From a virus, in IMG/VR virus record IMGVR_UViG_3300030294_000053, positions 1-51,180 of that record: a stretch of DNA of 51,180 nt. The stretch is one strand, 5' to 3'. The notes below the pieces were generated by a model. That model had not been told where the DNA came from and searched no databases. It worked only from the letters and a program-made list of their open reading frames with translations. Below, in pieces: positions 19,022-26,646 of the stretch; the first letter of the stretch is position 1, and each line of letters opens with the position of its first letter. The position numbers were made by a program, and so were the translations under genes.

Positions 19022-19633
19022 TTATTTTATTATTTGTATAAATCTCTGTTCATTATTTATAATATAAGGATTGTTCTCTTTTATAGTAGCATTAAGAACT
19101 AGTTGTTTCTTTTGGAATAATCTAAATAAAAAGAATTTCTTAGGAGGATTTATAGTCTCTTTATGAGAAGTAATAAATAATATAAGTTCACTCTTTGCAG
19201 AAGTTTTAGTAATAATAGTTCCAGGGTATTTAAGTATTAATCTAGTACTTAACCACTTATCTCCTATAAGAGTATCTAGTGATAAATCATTCTTGAAGAT
19301 AGTATCTCCTGGTAATTTCAAAGTGTCCCTCTTAGACAAAGAAGATCCAATATATCCTACACTGTTAACAGAACTGTTTTTAATACCCAAAGATTTCTGG
19401 GCATCTTTAATTTTATTCATTAAGGAATCATTAGAATACTGTAGTTGATCAATAGTCATTTTAAAAACTCTTGCATCTTTCTTACTGGAACTAAGTAAAT
19501 CTTGATAAGATTTTACATTGTTTATTGCATTACTATACTTAGTATTCAAGGACTTATTTGCTGAAAATAAGTACACTATACCTACTATTAATAATACAAA
19601 TACTCCTATTATAATTAACCTAATCTTACTCAT
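19022..19633 (-). CDS. Spanin-like membrane protein
   Basis: 203 residues. The N-terminal membrane anchor (residues about 3-23, IRLIIIGVFVLLIVGIVYLF) is followed by a coiled-coil region (about 30-80) and a beta-rich end with a basic KKFFLFRLFQKKQ stretch. A single N-terminal membrane helix plus periplasmic coiled coil is the layout of an inner-membrane spanin (Rz-like). The adjacent 131-residue membrane protein supports a lysis role. A probable promoter lies just upstream, after a terminator, so the pair can be expressed as its own unit. The function is inferred. Confidence 0.5.
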   Translation of the reverse strand: MSKIRLIIIGVFVLLIVGIVYLFSANKSLNTKYSNAINNVKSYQDLLSSSKKDARVFKMTIDQLQYSNDSLMNKIKDAQKSLGIKNSSVNSVGYIGSSLSKRDTLKLPGDTIFKNDLSLDTLIGDKWLSTRLILKYPGTIITKTSAKSELILFITSHKETINPPKKFFLFRLFQKKQLVLNATIKENNPYIINNEQRFIQIIK

Positions 19634-19649
19634 AATTGTATATTTTCTA

Positions 19650-19680
19650 CAAAGTAACTGATTAATACTTTAGTGTACAA
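19650..19680 (-). promoter_or_regulatory. Probable promoter for the membrane protein pair
   Basis: Minus strand: TTG (19678-19680), 20 bases, TTACTTTG (19650-19657). The -7 box has one mismatch to TAnnTTTG, but the spacing is exact and the element lies between a terminator and the gene start at 19633. Confidence 0.5.
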
Positions 19681-19716
19681 TATATAAAGAGTTGTACTAA
19701 GAGTTTATTACAAAAA

Positions 19717-19746
19717 ATATAGGGTAGATGTAAGTCTACCCTATAT
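19717..19746 (-). terminator. Strong terminator after the beta-helix tail protein gene
   Basis: A perfect 12-bp stem (ATATAGGGTAGA at 19717-19728 and its complement at 19735-19746) with a 6-base loop is followed on the minus strand by TTTTTTG. It lies 22 bases after the stop codon at 19768. Confidence 0.85.
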
Positions 19747-19767
19747 TATTATTAGATATTTATTTGT

Positions 19768-21078
19768 TTACACAATACTAATAGGATTCATTAATCTTAG
19801 ATTAGTACCATCATACATAAGCATTAAAGTCTTACCTAGTGGTAAGTCCCCTGCAACTATTGCATCACTAGTAGAATACAATCCTCTTTTAACAGTTTTA
19901 GCTCCCCATGCATTAACATTTACAGTTGGTGCTGTGGCGGTATTAGATACTGTAGGAACATATTTTATTATCATTCCATAAAAATAGGAAGATCCTGTAG
20001 AGGGAATTGTAACAGTTTGAGCTTGTGCAGTACCACCACCAACACCATACTGACTTCTTACATCTGAAGGCAAATATAATAAAGCTGTTCCTGTAAGAAG
20101 TGGAGATAACATAGAAGGACTAATAACAGTATATGCAGATCCAGCAGTGATTCCTATATTACAAGTCAAATCACTAAAACTATGAAATGTTGAAATTGTA
20201 TTAGTATTTGATAATACTATATTTGGGTATGAGGTTCCCTTATTTACCATTAATCCCCCATGACATAATACTTGACCAGAAGTACATGTAATATTTGCAG
20301 CATCAACAGTGGGCATATTCATATTTGGATTACTCATAATTAATACAGCAGAAGACCCATTGACAACAATTCTTCCTCCCCCAGTTATATCTTTAATATA
20401 AGGGGTACCACCAGTAACTGTCATTATTCCAGTAAAATTAAGGTTCTGAATGTGTGGAAATCCACCAGCAATTGTAACATTACCAACTATTTTACCATTA
20501 TCTCTAACTGATCTTTCTGTACCAGTATATGCATAATTTATAAGAGTTGTTGTAGTACTAAGATCATAAATATTAGCATGACAATTTACAGTAACATTTG
20601 GTACAGTCCAAGAACTTCCATTAGCATATATATCTAAAGAAACTACAGCAGGTATTGTGCAATCTACTGTATCTACATAATTACTGGGTGTACATAACCA
20701 TGAGTAGGATTTAGTAAGATCTGTCATTGCAGCTACTGCATGTCCAAATGTTTTAAAGGGATGGTTTATTGAACCTGTTTCTATAGAAGTATCAGTACTC
20801 TGACCATCTATAAAAAACAAAGTTCCTAGTAAGCCCCCTAATCCAAAGGGGGCTTTAATAAAAAAACCCTCTGTATCCTTTAAAAAGTCTTTTATATTAG
20901 TATAGTTATTACCATCCTTGTCCTGGAAATTAGTAACTAGATCTCTAACTTTTGGGGTAGATTGACCCACAACCTGTATGGATATATTTAACCCATCAAT
21001 TATTATAGAACAGGTATTTGCAGGTATTATTTCATCTCCTAAATGCCAACCATTGGAACTATCTTGATAAAATTGCAT
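19768..21078 (-). CDS. Beta-helix tail protein (pectate-lyase-like)
   Basis: 436 residues. After an N-terminal attachment-like domain (residues about 1-95) come FIDGQSTDTSIETGSINHPFKTFGHA, the usual opening of right-handed beta-helix proteins, and then many short beta repeats rich in Gly, Thr, Val and Ile (about 95-330). The C-terminal domain (about 350-436) contains a WGAKTVKRGLYS...DLPLGKTLMLMYDGTNLRL block of a type seen at the ends of phage fibre proteins. It lies between the large fibre gene and a strong terminator. The likely role is host-surface recognition or a neck appendage. No enzymatic residues can be assigned. Confidence 0.6.
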   Translation of the reverse strand: MQFYQDSSNGWHLGDEIIPANTCSIIIDGLNISIQVVGQSTPKVRDLVTNFQDKDGNNYTNIKDFLKDTEGFFIKAPFGLGGLLGTLFFIDGQSTDTSIETGSINHPFKTFGHAVAAMTDLTKSYSWLCTPSNYVDTVDCTIPAVVSLDIYANGSSWTVPNVTVNCHANIYDLSTTTTLINYAYTGTERSVRDNGKIVGNVTIAGGFPHIQNLNFTGIMTVTGGTPYIKDITGGGRIVVNGSSAVLIMSNPNMNMPTVDAANITCTSGQVLCHGGLMVNKGTSYPNIVLSNTNTISTFHSFSDLTCNIGITAGSAYTVISPSMLSPLLTGTALLYLPSDVRSQYGVGGGTAQAQTVTIPSTGSSYFYGMIIKYVPTVSNTATAPTVNVNAWGAKTVKRGLYSTSDAIVAGDLPLGKTLMLMYDGTNLRLMNPISIV

Positions 21079-21104
21079 AGTTAATATATTTAGATTTTAT
21101 TATA

Positions 21105-21488
21105 TTATACAACAGGATCTGAAGTGTCTGATACTATATTTTCAGTACCTACTGTAGTGGCAGTAGTTTCATCCTTTACTTCCGTAACACTGGGGGTACT
21201 TGCTATTGCTATTGCATCTTCAAGCACTTTATTAATTGCACTTGCACTTAATACTGAGTATATAATACTTGTACCTTGTTCTAGGAATGGTACATATTGT
21301 GAATCAAATTCAAACTCACCACTTGCATTATACATCTTATGTAAGAAATCATCTAATCCTAGATTATTTCCTGATGGTATTCTTGTATAAACAACATTTG
21401 ATAATTCTTTATACACATTTACTGTAGTTACTTTATTACCAGCTAAATCTGCTGAAACTACACTGTCTAAATTTACTTTGATATTCAT
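21105..21488 (-). CDS. Conserved protein of the fibre cluster, unknown function
   Basis: 127 residues. The first 90 form a compact domain (MNIKVNLDSVVSADLAGNK start). The last 40 are Thr/Ser/Val/Glu-rich and probably unstructured. It is placed between the large SGNH fibre and the beta-helix protein, a position in which crAss-like phages carry a small conserved protein. It could be a fibre chaperone or minor head protein. I do not recognise a motif. Confidence 0.55.
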   Translation of the reverse strand: MNIKVNLDSVVSADLAGNKVTTVNVYKELSNVVYTRIPSGNNLGLDDFLHKMYNASGEFEFDSQYVPFLEQGTSIIYSVLSASAINKVLEDAIAIASTPSVTEVKDETTATTVGTENIVSDTSDPVV

Positions 21489-21513
21489 ATTATTCTATTT
21501 TTAAATTAATATT

Positions 21514-21585
21514 CTATTTGTAACTATCCGCACTTTCATGTATTGTTGTGCGGATAGTGCCATCTTGTTTGTATACTGTTATCAT
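21514..21585 (-). CDS. Very short frame MITVYKQDGTIRTTI...(23 residues)
   Basis: An ATG 3 bases after the stop of the large fibre gene opens a 23-codon frame ending in TAG. The start MITVYKQDGTIRTTIHESAD resembles the first residues of Bacteroides phage tail proteins, so this may be the remnant of a longer gene rather than a working peptide. Its second half is also the stem of a strong hairpin (21523-21558), which argues that the DNA is kept for the hairpin. Treat it as doubtful. Confidence 0.3.
   Translation of the reverse strand: MITVYKQDGTIRTTIHESADSYK
21523..21558 (-). terminator. Hairpin after the SGNH fibre gene
   Basis: A perfect 11-bp GC-containing stem (ACTATCCGCAC at 21523-21533 with its complement at 21548-21558) has a 14-base loop. 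It follows the fibre stop codon by about 30 bases. There is no clean U-run, so it may be an RNA stabiliser rather than a full terminator. Confidence 0.5.
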
Positions 21586-21587
21586 AA

Positions 21588-24500
21588 TTAATCTTTCATT
21601 GTCCATTTAATCCATGAGTATAATTGATAAGCACAATACCCATGAGCCAATGGATTTATATGATATACCCCTCCCCATCCATACATGATCTTATTATAAT
21701 TTCTTAATAATAAATCATCCATAGGTGTATTTAATTTTCTGTAAGTAGCAGATTCTACGCTGGGAGTGCAATAGAAAAAAGGTAAAACGTATATTTTTTC
21801 ACTTTCCTTCTCATAAAAATTTCCTAAATTATATTGTGTATTCCATTGTGTATTATGATAACTTGAATTAGCCGATATGCCAATATTTGGATTAGTTGAT
21901 ACTTCATTCCAATAAGTAAAACTATCATCATAATCTTTGTGTAAACTTGGGAAATAAGTCCCCGCCGTATCAAATACTGATAATCCAATTATTATATTAG
22001 GATATTCTGAATGAATAATATCTATAAAACTTTGCCATTGGGCTATAGTTGTTATACCATTTGTACCAAGATTTATATTTATATGAGTTGGGACACACAC
22101 GTTATAAATAGTAACGTCTGAAACAAGTGTCCCCAATTTTAAATTACTCTGCGTTCCATCCGAAAGATACCCCCAATTATCACCAGCAACCCCTATAGTA
22201 GACTTATTATTATCAAAATACAATTTATTCCCATAATCATCCATTGTTCTATATTTATTTACCCATGCATTGATAGAAAACAAATTAGAACTATCTTTTA
22301 TAAATTTCGTATTAGCTGTACCATTTAACCACGTTGCAGCGGAGCTGCCCCCATAACCTTCATGATAGGTAGTTACATTAATTGTATTTCCATTATAAGT
22401 AGATTGCCTCTCTCTTTTATTTGTACCAAGCATTTCAATTTCATACCCCATCCCTCCATTATCGACATTATCTTTCATAAACATTTCCTTGCAAATATCA
22501 TGAAAGGAATATGTATTCTCAAAGTTATCTTCCTCAGTTACTGCTCCAAATCCATATGTTATTGAATCTCCTATGCATAATACCAATGGCTTTTTATTTT
22601 TTGTTACGGAAGTTCTTGTACATCTATTTGCTAATAAAAACTCATATAATTCATTATTATTATTATTCACTTTAATAGTTTCTATATATTCATTAAAAAT
22701 ATTCCCATCAAGTGCAATATAAGTAGCAGTCGGATAATTTGATAGACCATTTGCATATACGGGGGCACATTTCTGAATAACATCTTTATTGTTTCCAAAT
22801 CGTATTTTATATTCTGAACTTAACCCATTTAATAAATGATCTAGCTGAATTATGCTTTGATAGGATCTTTCATAAATTGGAGTTTGCCCTTTTGCATCTA
22901 TGTAGGTATTATATATGATAGGTGCTGGTAGATACTGTGCCGATAAAGGATAATTATTTATTAAATCTAATAGATACTTCTCTTGCGGATTTCTTTTTGT
23001 TAGTAAAGCAAAATTTAAAGTTGCCCCATTATAATCAGTTAACTTTTTTATGGAAGACGTCGTATCATCATAATAATATTCAGACATTCCATAATCAGAG
23101 TTATTTAATTTATATCTAAAGCTTGAATGCCCTATATTAGATGAATTTACTCCAAATAAATTGGAAGAATCTGCTAACACTGGTGACGTAAAATATATTT
23201 CATATATTCCTGATTTAGATACTGACTGTGAAACTAAGGACTGTATAGCTAAAGTATTTCTATTTATAGAAACGACTTCTATTACCCCTGCTTTCCCAAC
23301 TTCAACAATTACTCCAATAATTTGGAAACCTCCAACTAATCCATTTAGTATATCAAAAGTCCAATATCTAATCCCTGAGGCTCCAGAATATCCTATAATC
23401 CCTCCCTCAACAAATCCAAATTTAGATTGAAGTATAGGGGTGTTATTATCTAAATAAGTGTTAATTCCTGAAATTGAAGTGTTAATTCCTGAAATTGAAG
23501 TATTAATATTATTGATGCTATTTAAATTAATTTTATTATCTGCGTAATATGCGATTACATTAATTGACCAATCCCGATATGAATCTAAAACTTTTTCAGA
23601 GTTATAATTCGAATATACTCCCTGCTCGGTAGCCCCTATTCCCCATGTTATTAATTTAGCATCACCACTGGCCCAGCCCTTTCTTTTTATGGCAATGGCT
23701 ATTATTGCATAAATTTTTGGTATTTTTATTACGTCAGTTTCAGGAACTATAGCTGAATTATCAATATATCCTCCATTGTAGTCTACAAAAGAGACACCTT
23801 TTAATAGTCCTGAAAACTGAACATTCATAAAATTTGTATCTTCATTGGGAGTAACAATGGGAATTAAATTTGAGAAAAAGCCCAAATTTGTTAATATCCT
23901 ATTACTTAATTCGGTACTTATTTCTGATATCCTTTCATTCTTTAAAATTAAAGATAGGTTAAAACTGGTGTTTGGGAGAGTTCCTACAAGAGTAGCAGAT
24001 GTTCCATTTCCTAAATATTCATATAGGCTATTTGGATCAGCTGTATTAGTTTTATATATAAAAGAACAGTTATAGTCTGAATTTTCATTTAGGGAAGTTA
24101 CACAAAATCCTATCTTATCAGTTTTTGATACTGAAATAGGAGAACCAAAAATAATGGTATATATTCCATCCTTATATATATCTTTTGTAGCAAGTATTGT
24201 GACGTTGTTGTTAGAATCTATTTTGACTAATTCAATTATATTTTTGATAATAAGGTTTCTGTGGGTTACCTCAATATTAATTCCTGATATTACAGAAAAG
24301 TTTCTTATTGAATTGTTTAGCATATCTGAAACCCAATATCTAACCCCTGATGATGTTAGGGCAACTATATTCCCTCCCTCAACAAATCCAAATTTAGATT
24401 GAAGTATAGGGGTGTTATTATCTAAATAAGTGTTAATTCCTGAAATTGAAGTGTTAGAAGAATTATTCGTCTTTTCACTAACCCAATTACTCCCATTCCA

Positions 24501-25580
24501 TTTGATAGTATAAATACTATCTTCCGTTTCAGTAATGCTCAAACCTCCGAAATTGGTAAGGGCATTACTACCAACAATAGCATTATATAAATAATACTTC
24601 CTATCATTTACTCCATAAGTAGTTGGAGTAGTAGAAGTTGTTGCTATTCCTAGGTAAAGATAGCCTGAAGCGGATAAATTAGCGATTGTATTAGTAGTAG
24701 CCCCTTGGGACATTGCATGAGATGCACTACTTCCAGTTGTCTGAACTAAAGTAATTGATTGTGTATAAGGAGTCCTATTCCATTGTGAGTTATTATATTG
24801 GTATATATAAGCTACTCCATCAGAATTTGTTTGATCTAATACAACTATTCCCAAACCAGTTACAGGAACAAATCCTACAGTAGTAACTGATATATTACCA
24901 GTAACTCCAGTTGTACCCCCTGAGAATGTTGGAGTAATCCCTGTACCTACTACACCATTAGTAAATACTACCGAAGGGCTAGAAGATACAGGATTCCATG
25001 TACCATAAGTTGCTTCTGAAATGATTTTTGCAACTATTCCCGCTATAGTATCACCAGATGTAATAGCTACATTATAAGACACTCCATGTAGTCCTATAAC
25101 TATATTATCACTTGCAGTTGCTGCCCCTGTAATATTTAAAGTAATTACTTCTTTACCTATTAAATTTAGTAAAGTTAGATTAGCAATTCCATTTTTATAG
25201 GTATCTTCATATATTAATCCAACTGCTGTATTTTGTAAAGCAGAAGTTACAGCATTCTGAGAAATAGGATTATTTACACTACTACCTAAACTATCTTGTA
25301 CAGAAGTTTTATCTAACTTTAAATCTATATTTGCAGTATTTGCATTTATAGAAGATTGTAAAGTAGATTTATCAACTTCATACTCTGCATATGTAGGTGA
25401 GTCGGGTTCAAATGTAAGATCTTCTTTACATCTATAAGTTTTATTTTCATCTAAAACTAAAGTCTTTAACCCCTTATATTTATATGGGATATTAACTAGG
25501 TCTGCATATGTATTAACCTGTGACTTATAATCTAAAGGTGTCCCACTATTATTTAAAATACTGTCTTGTATTGTGATCAT
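21588..25580 (-). CDS. Large tail fibre/spike with C-terminal SGNH hydrolase domain
   Basis: 1330 residues. The N-terminal part (1-400) is built of fibre-like units, including DKTSVQDSLGSSVNNPISQNAV. Two copies of a module of about 190 residues follow, each opening with SGINTYLDNNTPILQSKFGF and separated by a third unit. The last 330 residues look like an SGNH/GDSL esterase: KPLVLCIGDSITYGFG with nucleophile Ser1006, and HINPLAHGY with His1307 near the end. The Asp normally three residues before the catalytic His is a Gly (GVYH), so activity is uncertain. The role would be binding and possibly deacetylating surface glycans. The distal 2.3 kb is richer in CpG than neighbouring genes, suggesting exchange by transfer. 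Confidence 0.75.
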   Translation of the reverse strand: MITIQDSILNNSGTPLDYKSQVNTYADLVNIPYKYKGLKTLVLDENKTYRCKEDLTFEPDSPTYAEYEVDKSTLQSSINANTANIDLKLDKTSVQDSLGSSVNNPISQNAVTSALQNTAVGLIYEDTYKNGIANLTLLNLIGKEVITLNITGAATASDNIVIGLHGVSYNVAITSGDTIAGIVAKIISEATYGTWNPVSSSPSVVFTNGVVGTGITPTFSGGTTGVTGNISVTTVGFVPVTGLGIVVLDQTNSDGVAYIYQYNNSQWNRTPYTQSITLVQTTGSSASHAMSQGATTNTIANLSASGYLYLGIATTSTTPTTYGVNDRKYYLYNAIVGSNALTNFGGLSITETEDSIYTIKWNGSNWVSEKTNNSSNTSISGINTYLDNNTPILQSKFGFVEGGNIVALTSSGVRYWVSDMLNNSIRNFSVISGINIEVTHRNLIIKNIIELVKIDSNNNVTILATKDIYKDGIYTIIFGSPISVSKTDKIGFCVTSLNENSDYNCSFIYKTNTADPNSLYEYLGNGTSATLVGTLPNTSFNLSLILKNERISEISTELSNRILTNLGFFSNLIPIVTPNEDTNFMNVQFSGLLKGVSFVDYNGGYIDNSAIVPETDVIKIPKIYAIIAIAIKRKGWASGDAKLITWGIGATEQGVYSNYNSEKVLDSYRDWSINVIAYYADNKINLNSINNINTSISGINTSISGINTYLDNNTPILQSKFGFVEGGIIGYSGASGIRYWTFDILNGLVGGFQIIGVIVEVGKAGVIEVVSINRNTLAIQSLVSQSVSKSGIYEIYFTSPVLADSSNLFGVNSSNIGHSSFRYKLNNSDYGMSEYYYDDTTSSIKKLTDYNGATLNFALLTKRNPQEKYLLDLINNYPLSAQYLPAPIIYNTYIDAKGQTPIYERSYQSIIQLDHLLNGLSSEYKIRFGNNKDVIQKCAPVYANGLSNYPTATYIALDGNIFNEYIETIKVNNNNNELYEFLLANRCTRTSVTKNKKPLVLCIGDSITYGFGAVTEEDNFENTYSFHDICKEMFMKDNVDNGGMGYEIEMLGTNKRERQSTYNGNTINVTTYHEGYGGSSAATWLNGTANTKFIKDSSNLFSINAWVNKYRTMDDYGNKLYFDNNKSTIGVAGDNWGYLSDGTQSNLKLGTLVSDVTIYNVCVPTHININLGTNGITTIAQWQSFIDIIHSEYPNIIIGLSVFDTAGTYFPSLHKDYDDSFTYWNEVSTNPNIGISANSSYHNTQWNTQYNLGNFYEKESEKIYVLPFFYCTPSVESATYRKLNTPMDDLLLRNYNKIMYGWGGVYHINPLAHGYCAYQLYSWIKWTMKD
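23399..23484. repeat. 86-bp direct repeat, copy 1 (in fibre gene)
   Basis: Identical to 24371-24456 over 86 bases and in the same orientation. It encodes the SGINTYLDNNTPILQSKFGF opening of the second fibre module. Its end overlaps a short tandem repeat of about 21 bases (TTAATTCCTGAAATTGAAGT). Confidence 0.9.
24371..24456. repeat. 86-bp direct repeat, copy 2 (in fibre gene)
   Basis: Perfect copy of 23399-23484, 972 bases apart, marking a duplicated module inside the fibre protein. Perfect identity over 86 bases inside modules that have otherwise diverged suggests recent recombination or gene conversion. Confidence 0.9.
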
Positions 25581-25587
25581 ATTATTC

Positions 25588-26643
25588 TTAATTACTTGTT
25601 ATTATTGTATAATTTCCATTTGCATCTACTATATTATTAAATACCCATATAGTATAGGCAATCCCATTAATAGTAAGACTACTTGTAGTAAAACTACTAG
25701 TAATATTAAAACCATTAGGATCCTTAATTGCACTAATTGTTTTAGTAGAAGGAATAGCAATTACCATTCTACTACCAGTAAAATTAAAGTTTATAACTTT
25801 ACTATTTAGATTATCTATATTATTTGTATCATCTGCATAAGAGGTCATTGCTAAAATATCACTAGATGCAGGAGAGGTTAAAGTTGAAGTCCCTATATAG
25901 TAGGGATTTACAAATTTAACAGTCTTATTTAAGGTAACTAATCTTGAGTAGGATGAATTACCTATTAAAGTATATAACTTATTAGTAGTTATACTCTCAG
26001 AAAAAGTTCTAAGTGATACTAATATAGTTGAACTATTAATAGTCTGACTAATAATATCTGCATTATAATTCCATGTTAGTACTACATTAGCAGTTACTCC
26101 TATTGGATAATAATATCTATTAATAGATAAAGTACCTGTTAGGGGATTTAGAGAAGCCTCTAATGAGTTTAATGCCTCTTGTATAGCACCTTGTGACATA
26201 TAGTCAGAAGTAGAAGAACCCAAAGTTTGTACTACTTGTCCTCCTAATAATTCCCACTGAGTTATGTCATTCCATACATCTATAGTAGTCCCATTAAAGC
26301 CATATCTATAAAGTAGGTTATCTGCACTACCTATAAATATAATTACTTGACCTAATCTAATTAACTCTGAAGGAACTAAGGATATAGCTTCTGTAAGAGT
26401 AAATTTATTACTCCCATTTAGACTAGAATGAATAGATACATTGTATACATCCATATCTAATACATTAGACAACCTTAAATTAAGATCATTTAGGGGAACT
26501 ACTTTATTTAAACCTTCCTGTAATATAGGAATAGTCTCTACACCTGTTAAGGGTAACCTCACAGTTGGGAAACTGGAATCCTTTATTCCTCTTAGAGATA
26601 ACTGTAAAGCAATTTTATCAATATCTTCTCTTGTAAAATCCAT
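25588..26643 (-). CDS. Head-fibre-like protein next to the portal
   Basis: 351 residues. The N-terminal helix (MDFTREDIDKIALQLSLRGIKDSSFP) is followed by small beta domains rich in Asn, Thr, Ile and Leu. A QVVQTLGSSTSDYMSQGAIQEALNSLEASL linker is the same type of fibre linker as in the large SGNH protein (NPISQNAVTSAL there). The gene directly follows the portal gene (3-base gap), where crAss001 encodes its trimeric head fibre. Likely a capsid-surface fibre. The assignment is by synteny plus composition. Confidence 0.6.
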   Translation of the reverse strand: MDFTREDIDKIALQLSLRGIKDSSFPTVRLPLTGVETIPILQEGLNKVVPLNDLNLRLSNVLDMDVYNVSIHSSLNGSNKFTLTEAISLVPSELIRLGQVIIFIGSADNLLYRYGFNGTTIDVWNDITQWELLGGQVVQTLGSSTSDYMSQGAIQEALNSLEASLNPLTGTLSINRYYYPIGVTANVVLTWNYNADIISQTINSSTILVSLRTFSESITTNKLYTLIGNSSYSRLVTLNKTVKFVNPYYIGTSTLTSPASSDILAMTSYADDTNNIDNLNSKVINFNFTGSRMVIAIPSTKTISAIKDPNGFNITSSFTTSSLTINGIAYTIWVFNNIVDANGNYTIITSN

Positions 26644-26646
26644 ATA

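Noticed and set aside
23399-24456. CRISPR array or insertion sequence from the repeats in the fibre gene
   Set aside because: There are only two long copies, in frame within one coding gene, with no spacers, terminal inverted repeats or transposase.
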